Below, piece by piece: positions 9,062-18,774 of a stretch of 64,000 bases of DNA. The notes under the pieces are model-generated. The model did not search any database. It was not told where the DNA came from and worked only from the letters and a program-made list of their open reading frames with translations. The position numbers and the translations under genes are program-made. The DNA comes from Chitinophagaceae bacterium (GTDB lineage Bacteria > Bacteroidota > Bacteroidia > Chitinophagales > Chitinophagaceae). Each line of letters starts with the position of its first letter. The stretch's first letter is position 1. The stretch is from the NCBI GenBank assembly GCA_016720775.1, contig JADKJX010000001.1:868001-932000 (forward strand). Reading direction: 5' to 3'.

Positions 9062-10099
9062 ATGACTTTTGGAATACTAGGAAGCGGAAGTTGGGGAACG
9101 GCGATAGCGAAAATATTAACCGACAACGGAAATTTCATCTACTGGTGGAACCGCAGTAAAGAAGACATTGAATACATAAAATCACGTCATCATAATCCGC
9201 GATACCTGCCAACGGCACATTTTGACATTACAAAACTAAGACTCACCACAAACCCGGCTGAAGTAATAGAAAACAGCGATTGCATTGTAATGGTTGTTCC
9301 CTCCGCTTATGCCGTACCTGCATTAAATGGATTGGACCGTACTGTTTTTTCCGGGAAGAAGATCGTATCTGCCATTAAAGGTGTTTTGCCCGACAATAAT
9401 TTACTGCTGAATGAATACCTGAAGAATGAATTCAACGTAGAGTTGAAAAATTACTTTGCGGTACTCGGTCCTTGTCATGCAGAAGAAGTGGCGTCCGAAA
9501 AATTATCTTACCTCACTTTCACGGGCATTGATGAAAAGACAACGCATGAGATCGCAACCTGCTTTAAAACGCCATATTTAAATACGGTAGAGAACAACGA
9601 TATCTACGGTGTTCAGTTTGCGGCGGTGCTGAAGAATATTTATGCGGTAGGTGCCGGTATTGCCCACGGACTTGATTATGGTGATAATTTCCTGAGTGTG
9701 TTTATAGCCAATTGTGCCGATGAAATGGCTGGTTTTTTGAAAAAAGCAGGGATAAAAAATATTGAGGTAGGGCATACCGATGTACGCCAGCCCTCGGAAG
9801 AACACCGGCCCCATAACTATGCGGCGTTTGTTTACCTGGGCGATCTGCTGGTTACCTGTTACTCTCTTCACAGCCGTAACCGGGCCTTCGGGAATATGAT
9901 CGGGAAGGGATATTCTGTAAAAGCTGCACAGTTAGAGATGAGCATGGTTGCCGAAGGATATTATGCCGGTAAATGCATGCACATTATCAATCAAAAAGTT
10001 ATGGCCGATATGCCCATTGCAGATACCATTTATAGAATTTTGTGGGAGAATTTGCCGGCTGCCGAGGGTTTTAACACAATTGAGCAGGCCTTGATATAG
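9062..10099 (+). CDS. gpsA: NAD(P)H-dependent glycerol-3-phosphate dehydrogenase
   Basis: 345 residues. Reduces dihydroxyacetone phosphate to sn-glycerol-3-phosphate, the backbone for phospholipids. The N-terminal Rossmann motif GILGSGSWGTAIA is at residues 4-16, and the catalytic-lysine region reads AVLKNIYAVGAGIAHGLDYG. GVLPDNNLLLNEYL and VLGPCHAEEVA are also in family positions. It follows rnc across the repeat tract, whose last unit abuts its start codon. Placement after acpP-fabF-rnc groups it with lipid synthesis. Confidence 0.95.
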   Translation: MTFGILGSGSWGTAIAKILTDNGNFIYWWNRSKEDIEYIKSRHHNPRYLPTAHFDITKLRLTTNPAEVIENSDCIVMVVPSAYAVPALNGLDRTVFSGKKIVSAIKGVLPDNNLLLNEYLKNEFNVELKNYFAVLGPCHAEEVASEKLSYLTFTGIDEKTTHEIATCFKTPYLNTVENNDIYGVQFAAVLKNIYAVGAGIAHGLDYGDNFLSVFIANCADEMAGFLKKAGIKNIEVGHTDVRQPSEEHRPHNYAAFVYLGDLLVTCYSLHSRNRAFGNMIGKGYSVKAAQLEMSMVAEGYYAGKCMHIINQKVMADMPIADTIYRILWENLPAAEGFNTIEQALI

Positions 10100-10132
10100 G
10101 AATGTGCTAACTTTACAGCAGAAAATAGAACC

Positions 10133-10249
10133 ATGCCTTTCTCCTTTTCAAATATCAGTAGTTCAGTTTTGATCTTTATGGTGGTTTGCTTAACAGTTGC
10201 TGAGATTGTGAAGCAGGTTAAAAAGAATTATCACCACTCAAAAAAATAG
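10133..10249 (+). CDS. possible small single-helix membrane protein
   Basis: A 38-residue open frame starting MPFSFSNISSSVLIFMVVCL, with one hydrophobic stretch (about residues 12-24) followed by a basic tail (KQVKKNYHHSKK). It follows gpsA by 33 bases and overlaps the hemW 3' end on the other strand by 12 bases. The hydrophobic-then-basic layout resembles small bacterial membrane proteins, but the length is short enough to arise by chance. Not recognised. Confidence 0.35.
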   Translation: MPFSFSNISSSVLIFMVVCLTVAEIVKQVKKNYHHSKK

Positions 10250-11368
10250 ATCTGCGGCGATTCCATCGGCAAATAATTTTCCTTCTTTGGTTAAAATGAT
10301 CCTTTCATTTTCAATTTTCAATTTGCCCCTGCTTTCAAACTTGCGGCCTGCAGTTTGAAGTATATTTTTTTTATCCTCCCCAAATGTCTTGCTGATATAG
10401 TCCAGATTCAACCCTTCCATTGTTCGCAACGACGTCATGATGTATTCATTCAGGCGTTGCGTTTCTGTCAGCGTTTCTTCTTCAAAAGGAATCACTCCTT
10501 TTTCTAAAGACTGGATGTATAAAGCGTTGTTTGCAATGTTCCATCTTCTTTTTTTGCCAGTAAAAGAATGCGCTGCAGGGCCAAAGGCATAGTACGATTC
10601 TCCAGACCAGTAGCTGCTGTTGTGTTTGCTCCGTAAACCGGGTTTTGCAAAATTGCTTATCTCGTAATGTTCGTATCCGGCTTCTTCCATCCACTTCATC
10701 AACAGTAAAAACTGCCTTGTCTGCCTTTCCGCATCAACCGGTTCTTTTTTATGCAAAGCGATCATTTTGTCTAAAGCTGTTTTTGGCTCCACAGTCAATG
10801 CATAACAGGAGATATGAGGTATATTTTTTCCGATCACGGTTTCTACATTCCGTTTCCAGTCAGCATCACTCAGTAAAGGCGAGCCATAGATCAGGTCCAC
10901 GGAGAAATTATTGATGCCAGCTCTTTGAATCACATCAATGCAATTCAACGACTCTGCTGCCGTATGTGCCCGGTTCATCCATTTTAATTCTTCATCCACA
11001 AAACTCTGGATGCCCACACTCAGGCGGTTAACGCCAACGGATCTCCATTCTTCTAATTTAGAAGCATTGATGTCATCAGGGTTTGCTTCCAGGGCAATTT
11101 CAATATCACCGGCAAAAACAAAATGATCCTGCAATGCTTCAACGATCATTTTCAGATCAGCTATGGTTAAAATACTTGGGGTGCCTCCGCCGAAATAAAG
11201 TGTGGAGATGATTCCGGATTTGTCTTGTGTGCCTGTCATGGTTAAGTTTATTTCCTTAATGATCGCTTGGATCATTTTTTCCTTTAGTCCCAGGGAAGTG
11301 GAAAAATGAAAATTACAGTAATGACAGGCCTGTTTGCAAAAAGGGATATGTATATAAATTCCCGGCAA
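10238..11368 (-). CDS. hemW: radical SAM heme chaperone HemW
   Basis: 376 residues. The radical SAM cluster motif is CKQACHYC (Cys11, Cys15, Cys18) after IYIHIPF, followed by TLYFGGGTPSIL and EANPDD. This fits HemW, a heme-binding chaperone formerly misannotated as oxygen-independent coproporphyrinogen oxidase. True HemN proteins are longer, with an extra N-terminal segment. The start is TTG at 11366-11368, since family members begin M-x-GIYIHIPF and no ATG is available. It is divergent from the Omp85-type gene with a 53-base gap. Confidence 0.9.
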   Translation of the reverse strand: MPGIYIHIPFCKQACHYCNFHFSTSLGLKEKMIQAIIKEINLTMTGTQDKSGIISTLYFGGGTPSILTIADLKMIVEALQDHFVFAGDIEIALEANPDDINASKLEEWRSVGVNRLSVGIQSFVDEELKWMNRAHTAAESLNCIDVIQRAGINNFSVDLIYGSPLLSDADWKRNVETVIGKNIPHISCYALTVEPKTALDKMIALHKKEPVDAERQTRQFLLLMKWMEEAGYEHYEISNFAKPGLRSKHNSSYWSGESYYAFGPAAHSFTGKKRRWNIANNALYIQSLEKGVIPFEEETLTETQRLNEYIMTSLRTMEGLNLDYISKTFGEDKKNILQTAGRKFESRGKLKIENERIILTKEGKLFADGIAADLFF

Positions 11369-11409
11369 AGATTTATGATTTAGTCCCCGGTAAGTACCGG
11401 GAAATATTT

Positions 11410-11417
11410 TAGATTTG
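11410..11417 (+). promoter_or_regulatory. candidate -7 box of the Omp85-type gene
   Basis: TAGATTTG matches TAnnTTTG exactly and ends five bases before the presumed TTG start at 11422. No clear -33 TTG is present. Predicts a leaderless or near-leaderless message. Confidence 0.4.
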
Positions 11418-11421
11418 GTTA

Positions 11422-13249
11422 TTGATTACTTCCGTTAAAATAATAAGGTGCAAACTTCTGTTACCGGTTATTCTGTGCACAGGCATATTGTTGTCTGTAT
11501 TTGATTGCCGGTCGCAAAACCCTAAAAATCCGCTTTACCAGTTAAGGCTTCATCTCGTTGACAAAGATAGCTTGTTTAACCTGCAGCCTTTAAAATTACA
11601 GACAACGTTTGCCAGCAAATCTCTTTGCAGCAGCTACATTCAGGGCCTGCCCGTATTACTTGGCTCAAAAGGTTACCCTACCGCATCGGTTGACAGTATT
11701 TTTGAAAATGAAAATTTCACTTCTATCTATTTGTTCCTGGGCAAGCAATATCAATGGATAAAATTAATGCCGGATGGAATTGATAAAGCGGCGATGGATG
11801 CCAGCAGGTTCCGGGAAAAAGATTACCAGGGTAAGTTGCTCAATATTCAGCAATTGGTAGCCTTGCAGCAACGGTTGCTGGATCATTATGAAAAAAGCGG
11901 CTACCCGTTTGCCGAAATATTTTTAGACAGCATCCGGTTAGATGATAACAAGATGGATGCACTGCTTAGGGCAAAGAAGGGCCCGCTGTATAAGATAGAC
12001 AGCATTCGTGTTTTTGGCAAGGCTAAGATCTCGAAAAAATTTCTCCGGCATTATTTAGACTTACCCAATGGCAGCTTGTATAATAAAACAAAGCTGGAGC
12101 AGGTAAGCAAGCGATTGCTTGAGTTGCCTTACCTGCAGGAAGTACAGCACAACGACATTACCATGCTTGGAACAGGGGCGGTGCTGAATCTTTACCTGGC
12201 ACCTAAGCGGAGCAGCCAGGCCAATTTCCTGATCGGTTTTTTGCCCAATGCCAGCCAGACGGGCAAACTGCAGCTTACGGCCGATGTGAACCTCAACTTA
12301 AAAAATGCATTAAATAATGGCGAAACCATTTTGCTCAACTGGCAACAGCTGCAGGCAAAATCGCCCCGGCTTAACCTGGGATACCAGCAGCCTTACATCT
12401 TTAATTCTTCTTTCGGGTTTGATTTTGCATTTGACCTCTTTAAAAAGGATTCCACTTTTTTACAGGTAAATGCACTGTTGGGGTTCAGTATCTTTTATCT
12501 GCAAACCAGTCGGGTAAAATATTTGTGCAGTGGCAAAATAGTTTTTACTGGCGAATGGAGTTGATACCAACCAGGTGAAAGCAACGAAGACCCTTCCGCC
12601 GAATATTGATGTAAGCGCTGTGAATATCGGGTTGGATTACGACTGGAGTAAAACAGATTACCGCCTTAATCCAAGAAAAGGGAATGAAATAAAACTGACA
12701 GCATCTGTGGGTATTAAAAATATAAAGCGGAATAATGACGTGATAAGCATTAAAGATCCTTCTTTCAATTATGCCAGTCTTTATGATTCGCTGAAGGAAA
12801 GGGCCTACCAGTTTAAGATAAAACTCAGCGCATCTCATTATTTCCCGGTAGGCAAGCAGGCTACTTTCAAAGCAGCTGTCAATGGCGGGGTATTTACAAG
12901 CCCCAACATATTCCGTAATGAATTATTCCAGATAGGCGGATATAAACTGCTGCGTGGATTCAGCGAGGAAAGTATTTATGCCACGCAATACGCTGTGCTG
13001 ACGGCCGAATACCGTTACCGGATCGATCTCAATTCTTTCCTGTTTGGATTTGTAGATGGCGGTTGGGTAAAAAATAAATACCAAACCGTAGATCTGAAAA
13101 ACAGTTATATCGGTGCCGGCCTGGGCCTGGCCTTTGAAACAAAATTTGGTTTGCTCAACATCAGCTATGCAGCAGGCAAACGAAATGATGTGAAACTAAA
13201 CCTGCGGGAAGCATCCAAAATACATTTTGGTTATGTCAATTACTTTTAA
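11422..13249 (+). CDS. Omp85/BamA-TamA family outer-membrane protein, interrupted by two frameshifts
   Basis: About 608 residues after repair. A basic, hydrophobic N-terminus looks like a signal sequence, followed by POTRA-like sequence (for example KIDSIRVFGKAKISKKFL) and a C-terminal barrel. The barrel has FQIGGYKLLRGFSEESIYAT, a form of the conserved RGF loop, and ends in FGYVNYF with a terminal Phe. Such proteins insert or secrete proteins at the outer membrane; this one is smaller than BamA. Two single-base losses explain the break: GGG at 12512-12514 needs a fourth G, and TTTTT at 12542-12546 needs a sixth T. Together they restore SRGKIFVQWQNSFLLANGVD. The presumed start is TTG at 11422. 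Confidence 0.82.
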
Positions 13250-13268
13250 GAATCTCACGGGCAGCATC

Positions 13269-13276
13269 TATTTTTG
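13269..13276 (+). promoter_or_regulatory. candidate -7 box of the DUF4271 gene
   Basis: TATTTTTG matches TAnnTTTG exactly, 20 bases before the TTG start at 13296. The -33 region is not convincing. Confidence 0.4.
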
Positions 13277-13295
13277 CAGCTAAAACAAAGTACTG

Positions 13296-14195
13296 TTGAA
13301 TCGGTTCTCATTATTCCTTACCGGGCTTTTACTTTTTTCAATGTTTGTGAAGGCACAGCAGCCCGACAGTACACACATTGCGGATACAGGTTCAGTAAAA
13401 AAGGATACCACGCAACTGGTTATTCCGGTTGATACGCCTGTACAGGCAGTGTTCAGCATCCCTGAATTTAAACTCAGCAACCGGTTTGTAAATACAAAGG
13501 ATGCACCTGTTTCTCTTTCGGTTGAATTCCGGAAAGAAAAGAATACCGACTCATTGTTCTACCTCATCACCGGCATTGTGCTGCTTCTTGCTTTTTTCCG
13601 CTATTTCTACAACCGTTATTTTCTAAACCTGTTCCGGGTGTTCTTTAATACCTCTCTCCGGCAAAGCCAGCTGACCGACCAGTTGTTGCAGGCCAAACTG
13701 CCCTCTTTACTTTTCAATTTCTTTTTCGTCATCAGCGGAGGCATGTATGCCTATATCCTTTTGTTGTATTACGGGCTGATCAATGAAGATAACAGGTGGC
13801 TGATGATCGGGGCATCTGTTGCGGTGTTAGGAATTACTTACCTGGTAAAATACACTACGCTCAAGTTCACCGGTTGGATAACTGGATTGAAGGACATAAC
13901 CAATACCTATGTGTTTGTTATATTTCTTATCAACAAGATCATTGGTATTTTCCTGGTTCCGTTCATTGTTATTCTGACTTTTTCAGATCCTGTCATCATA
14001 AAGATCGGGGTAATTGTTTCGTTGCTTAGTATAGGTTTATTCCTGTTGCTCAGGTTTTTCCGCTCGTATGGATTACTTCAAAACCAGTTAAAAATTAGCC
14101 GTTTTCATTTTGTGCTCTATATTGCCGGCATTGAAATAATCCCCCTTTTGCTGATTTACAAGGGCTTAATGTTGTATTTAAGTAAAAATTTGTAA
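13296..14195 (+). CDS. DUF4271 domain-containing membrane protein
   Basis: 299 residues. A signal-like N-terminus ending VKAQQPDS is followed by a soluble stretch of about 65 residues, then five or six transmembrane helices from roughly residue 88 to the end (for example LITGIVLLLAFFRYFYN and LLLRFFRSYGLLQ). Proteins of this layout immediately upstream of hemD are common in Bacteroidota and are annotated DUF4271; their function is unknown. The start is TTG (MNRFSLFLTG), since no ATG lies upstream in frame. hemD has its own promoter inside the 3' end of this gene. Confidence 0.8.
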   Translation: MNRFSLFLTGLLLFSMFVKAQQPDSTHIADTGSVKKDTTQLVIPVDTPVQAVFSIPEFKLSNRFVNTKDAPVSLSVEFRKEKNTDSLFYLITGIVLLLAFFRYFYNRYFLNLFRVFFNTSLRQSQLTDQLLQAKLPSLLFNFFFVISGGMYAYILLLYYGLINEDNRWLMIGASVAVLGITYLVKYTTLKFTGWITGLKDITNTYVFVIFLINKIIGIFLVPFIVILTFSDPVIIKIGVIVSLLSIGLFLLLRFFRSYGLLQNQLKISRFHFVLYIAGIEIIPLLLIYKGLMLYLSKNL

Positions 14196-14200
14196 TTTTG
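14172..14200 (+). promoter_or_regulatory. promoter of hemD
   Basis: TTG at 14172-14174, an 18-base spacer, then TAATTTTG at 14193-14200: a good match to the Bacteroidota promoter. It lies across the 3' end of the DUF4271 gene and gives hemD a leader of about 18 bases. Confidence 0.6.
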
Positions 14201-14222
14201 CATTACCATCTCAGCGTAAACT

Positions 14223-15014
14223 ATGGCTAAAAACGGTTCAACACAAGCTGTTACATCGGTCAAATCAGTGAAAAGAGTACTAATAACCCAACCAAGGCCC
14301 GAAGGCGAAAAATCTCCGTACTTTGACCTGGCTAAAAAGTATGACCTGAATCTTGATTTTCATCCCTTTATAGTGGTGGAAGGTATCCCGGCAAAGGATT
14401 TCCGTAAGCAGAAAATTGATATTGCAAGTTATTCTGCGGTGATTTTCACCAGCCGCAATGCCATTGATCACTTCTTCCGCATTTGCGATGAAATGAAAGT
14501 GAGTGTTTCGCAGGATACCAAGTATTTCTGTATTACCGAGGCCGTGGCCCTGTACCTCCAGAAGTTTATTTTATACCGCAAGCGCAAGGTCTTTTATGGT
14601 GCAGACGGTACCAATAAAAGCCTGTTTGATGTTATTAACAAGCACAAAGACAACGAGAAATTCCTCTACCCATGTTCTGAGTCTTTTGACAGTGAAATAA
14701 CAAACTGGCTCAAAGGCAACAACTGTGGGTACGCAACCCCTGTTTTGTATAAGATCATCAGCAATGATATTACCCAGGTAATGGCGACTGAGTATGATGT
14801 TATTTGCTTTTTTACTCCGGGCGGGGTAAAAAGTCTCCTGGAAAATTTTCCAAAATTCAAACAGAACGGAACCAAAATAGGGGCTTTTGGGATAAACACA
14901 TTTAAAGCAGCAGAAGACGCAGGCCTTGTTTTAGATATCAAGGCTCCGCAACCACAGGCACCCAGTATGGTCAGCGCCCTGGAACTTTATCTTTCTGCAT
15001 TGAATAAAAAATAA
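14223..15014 (+). CDS. hemD: uroporphyrinogen-III synthase
   Basis: 263 residues, the family length. Closes hydroxymethylbilane with inversion of ring D to make uroporphyrinogen III for heme and cobamides. Family features are the opening VLITQPRPEGEKSPYFDLAK, AVIFTSRNAIDHFF, the long helical linker and ICFFTPGGVKSLLENF. HemD sequences diverge strongly, so motif support is moderate, but the layout is typical. A strong terminator follows. The heme theme recurs at hemW and at the haem-binding-domain protein near 30.4 kb. Confidence 0.9.
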   Translation: MAKNGSTQAVTSVKSVKRVLITQPRPEGEKSPYFDLAKKYDLNLDFHPFIVVEGIPAKDFRKQKIDIASYSAVIFTSRNAIDHFFRICDEMKVSVSQDTKYFCITEAVALYLQKFILYRKRKVFYGADGTNKSLFDVINKHKDNEKFLYPCSESFDSEITNWLKGNNCGYATPVLYKIISNDITQVMATEYDVICFFTPGGVKSLLENFPKFKQNGTKIGAFGINTFKAAEDAGLVLDIKAPQPQAPSMVSALELYLSALNKK

Positions 15015-15033
15015 CCAACGCATAAATTTTTTT

Positions 15034-15066
15034 AAAACACCTGCTGATTCGGCGGGTGTTTTTATT
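15034..15066 (+). terminator. rho-independent terminator after hemD
   Basis: CACCTGC at 15038-15044 pairs with GCGGGTG at 15052-15058 (one G-T pair), and the stem extends through flanking A and T residues. It is followed by TTTTTATTTT. It ends the DUF4271-hemD unit 20 bases after the stop. Confidence 0.85.
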
Positions 15067-15116
15067 TTACCTGTTCCTGTACTCATATTAATTTGATATT
15101 TGTGTTTAGAAATAAT

Positions 15117-17210
15117 ATGTCTTCAACTTCAGCATCAGGTAAAAAGAGTAACAGGCTCATCAATGAAAGCAGCCCCTACCTGCTTCAGCATGCATATAAT
15201 CCGGTTGACTGGTATCCCTGGGGAGAAGAAGCGTTGCAAAAAGCAAAGAAGGAAAATAAGGTCATATTGATCAGCATTGGTTATTCTGCCTGTCATTGGT
15301 GTCATGTAATGGAAAGAGAAAGTTTCGAAAATGAAGCAGTAGCCGAACTGATGAATGAACATTTCGTAAACATAAAAATAGACCGGGAAGAAAGGCCCGA
15401 CCTGGATCATATCTATATGGATGCGGTGCAGGCCATTTCCGGCAGCGGGGGCTGGCCGTTGAATGTTTTTCTAACACCTGATAAAAAACCTTTTTACGGG
15501 GGTACTTATTTCCCCCCGGTAAAGGCCTATAACCGTTCTTCATGGACGGATGTTTTACATGCTATAAAGCAGGCCTGGAATGAAAGAAAGGATGAAATAG
15601 CTGAGCAGGCCGATAATCTTACAAACCATCTTCATAAGTCCAACAGTTTTGGGCTGGTCGAAAGAACAGAAGGAATAGAACCAGACAGCGAGCAGGTATT
15701 AAAAGAGCAGGTGGATTTGATCTTTACGAACATCATGAAAACTGCCGACACTGAGTGGGGTGGGTTTGGCAAAGCGCCGAAGTTTCCGCAAACCTTCACT
15801 ATTCAATTCCTGCTGCAATACCATCATTTCACTGGAAGTAAAGAAGCCCTTGGACAGGCACTGTTATCGATCAGTAAAATGTTGCAGGGAGGTATTTATG
15901 ACCAGGTTGGCGGCGGATTAGCAAGATATAGTACCGATAATGAATGGCATGCTCCCCACTTTGAAAAAATGCTTTACGATAATGCTCTTTTTGTGAATAT
16001 ACTTTGTGATGCGTTTCAGGTAACGCAGGATGCGATGTTTGAAAAAGCAATCCGAAAAACAATAGGGTTTGTAACGAATGAACTGGGTAATGGCCAGGGA
16101 GGGTTTTTTGCAGCATTGGATGCCGATTCGGAAGGGGAGGAAGGCAAATATTATGTTTGGCAAAAAAAAGAGATTGAAGAGGTACTTGGAACAGATGCAA
16201 AACTTTTTTGTGATTTCTTTAACATTACCGAAACCGGTAATTGGGAAGGTAAAAATATCCCATGGATCCTGAAAAAAGCGGTTGACTTTACTAAGGAAAG
16301 AGAGCTTGATCTAAATCAATTCGAGGCTAAAATGGATGTATGTAAAAAGCAGTTGCTCTTGAAACGAAACGGAAGGACAAAGCCCTTGCTGGATGATAAA
16401 ATCCTTTTAGGCTGGAATGCCTTGATGATAATTGCTTTAATTAAAGCTGGAAACGCTTTAACCAACAATGACTACATAGCAGATGCTGAAAGATGTTTCA
16501 ATTTCCTTGTCAGCAACTTTAAAAAAGAAGGAATGGAGGCTGAATTCTACCACACATTTAAAAACAACGAATCAACACATCCCGCCTTTTTAGACGACTA
16601 TTCCTGCCTTATCCAGGCCTGTATTTACCTTCACGAAGCTACTTCTAAAAGTACCTATTTGGTATGGGCTCAAAAGCTTACTGAATATGTGATGGGTGAT
16701 TTTTCGGAGCCCGATTCGGGGTACTTTTTTTTCACTGGCAAAAATCAGGAAGACGTAATTGTACGAAAAAAAGAAGTGTATGATGGGGCGATCCCGTCTG
16801 GAAACAGTGTAATGACAGATAATTTATTCTATTTATCGATCGTATTTGATAAGCCCTTATGGCAGGAAAATGCCGTAAAAGCACTTGATGGACTGACCAC
16901 AGCCATAGTGAAATACCCGACTTCCTTTGCTAATTGGGCTATGCTGATACTGAAGAAGTTATGTGGAGTGAACGAGATCGTGATTACCGGCACTAATTAC
17001 CAGCAAGACAGGAAAATGCTGTTGCAGCATTATCTGCCTAATAAGATCCTCCAATGCGCCAGTAGTGAAGTAGATCTTTTTCCTATGCTAAAGGGTAAAA
17101 AGTACAGTGAAAAAACCACCATTTACCTCTGTAAAAAATACCATTGTCAACCCCCGGTTTATGAAATAAAAGATCTGCTTTTACTGCTTAATAATGTGGA
17201 CAATAACTAA
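15117..17210 (+). CDS. thioredoxin domain-containing protein (DUF255, YyaL/SSP411 type)
   Basis: 697 residues from the ATG at 15117 (MSSTSASGKKSNRL), chosen over an in-frame start at 15093 because the family begins just before NRLINESSPYLLQHAYNPVD. The N-terminal thioredoxin fold carries SACHWCHVM with the CxxC pair Cys59/Cys62. The C-terminal two-thirds is an alpha/alpha-barrel like N-acylglucosamine epimerases (APHFEKMLYDNALF, LDADSEGEEGKYYVW). Family members are cytoplasmic and widely conserved, but their reaction is not settled. The 3' end (LLLLNNVDNN) is intact. It stands alone between the hemD terminator and gldK. Confidence 0.88.
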   Translation: MSSTSASGKKSNRLINESSPYLLQHAYNPVDWYPWGEEALQKAKKENKVILISIGYSACHWCHVMERESFENEAVAELMNEHFVNIKIDREERPDLDHIYMDAVQAISGSGGWPLNVFLTPDKKPFYGGTYFPPVKAYNRSSWTDVLHAIKQAWNERKDEIAEQADNLTNHLHKSNSFGLVERTEGIEPDSEQVLKEQVDLIFTNIMKTADTEWGGFGKAPKFPQTFTIQFLLQYHHFTGSKEALGQALLSISKMLQGGIYDQVGGGLARYSTDNEWHAPHFEKMLYDNALFVNILCDAFQVTQDAMFEKAIRKTIGFVTNELGNGQGGFFAALDADSEGEEGKYYVWQKKEIEEVLGTDAKLFCDFFNITETGNWEGKNIPWILKKAVDFTKERELDLNQFEAKMDVCKKQLLLKRNGRTKPLLDDKILLGWNALMIIALIKAGNALTNNDYIADAERCFNFLVSNFKKEGMEAEFYHTFKNNESTHPAFLDDYSCLIQACIYLHEATSKSTYLVWAQKLTEYVMGDFSEPDSGYFFFTGKNQEDVIVRKKEVYDGAIPSGNSVMTDNLFYLSIVFDKPLWQENAVKALDGLTTAIVKYPTSFANWAMLILKKLCGVNEIVITGTNYQQDRKMLLQHYLPNKILQCASSEVDLFPMLKGKKYSEKTTIYLCKKYHCQPPVYEIKDLLLLLNNVDNN

Positions 17211-17324
17211 ACGAATGAACACAATATTTGTAAAATTCTGCCGTTTACCCTTTTCAGGATTATAATTTGTTGAAAAAAATATTACTGATTCAACCGGAAA
17301 ACGATGTTAAATCAAAATAATCAT

Positions 17325-17332
17325 TACATTTG
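17325..17332 (+). promoter_or_regulatory. candidate -7 box of gldK
   Basis: TACATTTG matches TAnnTTTG exactly. No TTG lies at the expected -33 distance. The predicted start near 17337 gives a leader of about 20 bases before the ATG at 17358. Confidence 0.4.
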
Positions 17333-17357
17333 CCCAATACCCTCAAAGTTAAAAACA

Positions 17358-18656
17358 ATGAAGTACAGGCTGTTCTATCTGATGGCTGTTACAGCTATCG
17401 CATCTACAACAACCAGTTGTAAAAAATCAGGGAGTAAATCCGGCGGTGGTTATGCTACCGACAAGGGCCAATTAATTGGCGTTGCCCCTTCTTCAAAATG
17501 GAGCTTACCCAAACCTCCGGGCATGGTTTACATTCCACCAGGAACATTCCATATGGGTGCAAGCGACGAGGATTTGAGTTATGCACTCACTGCCCGTAAT
17601 AAATCCGTTTCGATCAGCGGCTTTTGGATGGATGCAACTGAGATCACCAACAATGAATATCGCCAGTTCACCAATTGGGTTAGAGATTCAATCGCCGCAA
17701 AACTAATGGGCTATGTAAAGCAGGGATCAGACGGTAATGAATACATTGATTGGAAAAAAGCAACTACTATCAAATGGGGTGATAAAGCAACGATGGAAAA
17801 AATCGATGCCATCATCGTTACTCCCGATAACAGGATCTTTGGTAAGAAAGAACTGGATGCTACCAAAATAGTTTACCAGTCAGAGATATTCGACTACAAA
17901 GCTGCTGCTCAAAATAAGGATGCAACAGTACCACGCTCTAAATTCATCATTAAGAAAAATATACCTGTTTACCCGGATTCACTTTGCTGGGTTAGGGATT
18001 TTGCCTACTCATACAATGAGCCAATGGCAAAAAAATATTTCAGTCACCCTGCATTTGGAAATTTCCCGGTTGTAGGTGTAAACTGGAAACAGGCTACTGC
18101 TTTCTGCGAATGGAGAACTCATTACCTCAATGCATATCTTGAGTCTAAGAAAAGAGGCGCTGAATCTGACTTCAGACTGCCTACTGAAGCTGAGTGGGAA
18201 TATGCTGCACGTGGTGGTCGCTCACAAGCTGACTATCCATGGGGCGGTTATTACCTGCGTAACAAAAAAGGTTGCTTATTGGCAAACTTTAAACCCGGAA
18301 GAGGTAACTATCCTGAAGATGGCGGATTCTATACAGTACGTGCTGATGCATACTGGCCAAATGATTTTGGACTGTATAACATGGCAGGAAACGTAGCTGA
18401 GTGGACCTCATCTTTATATTATGAAGGCGCTTACAGTTTCCAGCATGATATGAATCCAGACATTCGTTATAATGCAAAGGAAACAGATAAGCCCCGCGAC
18501 AAGCGTAAAGTATTACGCGGCGGAAGCTGGAAAGATGTTGGTTATCTTTTAAGAACCGGAACAAGAGCTTACGAATACCAGGATACAGCAAAATCTTACA
18601 TTGGCTTTCGTTGTGTAATTGATTTGCCACCGGCTCAGAAAAAGGGCAAAAAGTAA
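17358..18656 (+). CDS. gldK: gliding motility/type IX secretion lipoprotein GldK
   Basis: 432 residues from the ATG at 17358. This start gives a clean lipoprotein signal (MKYRLFYLMAVTAIASTTTSC, lipidated Cys21), whereas the in-frame start at 17304 would bury it. The mature part has the formylglycine-enzyme-like (SUMF1) fold used structurally in GldK/PorK: GMVYIPPGTFHMG, RLPTEAEWEYAARGG, NVAEWTSSLYY and VLRGGSWKD. GldK forms a periplasmic ring with GldN under the outer membrane and is required for type IX secretion. It is first in the order gldK-gldL-gldM-gldN. A hairpin separates it from gldL. Confidence 0.95.
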   Translation: MKYRLFYLMAVTAIASTTTSCKKSGSKSGGGYATDKGQLIGVAPSSKWSLPKPPGMVYIPPGTFHMGASDEDLSYALTARNKSVSISGFWMDATEITNNEYRQFTNWVRDSIAAKLMGYVKQGSDGNEYIDWKKATTIKWGDKATMEKIDAIIVTPDNRIFGKKELDATKIVYQSEIFDYKAAAQNKDATVPRSKFIIKKNIPVYPDSLCWVRDFAYSYNEPMAKKYFSHPAFGNFPVVGVNWKQATAFCEWRTHYLNAYLESKKRGAESDFRLPTEAEWEYAARGGRSQADYPWGGYYLRNKKGCLLANFKPGRGNYPEDGGFYTVRADAYWPNDFGLYNMAGNVAEWTSSLYYEGAYSFQHDMNPDIRYNAKETDKPRDKRKVLRGGSWKDVGYLLRTGTRAYEYQDTAKSYIGFRCVIDLPPAQKKGKK

Positions 18657-18685
18657 ACAGTTTCCAAAACTAAGAACTAATGAGG

Positions 18686-18724
18686 GTACCTGTAGTATTG
18701 AAAACAGGTACTTTATAACTTTTG
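18686..18724 (+). terminator. intercistronic hairpin between gldK and gldL (terminator or attenuator)
   Basis: GTACCTGT at 18686-18693 and ACAGGTAC at 18704-18711 form a perfect 8-base stem with a 10-base loop, followed by TTTATAACTTTT. It could cause partial termination and so set the ratio of GldK to GldLMN, or protect the gldK 3' end. The interrupted T-tract makes full termination unlikely. Confidence 0.55.
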
Positions 18725-18774
18725 TGTAATCAAACTTTAAATAATCCCCAGTTAAAACTTTAAATTTTTAAATC

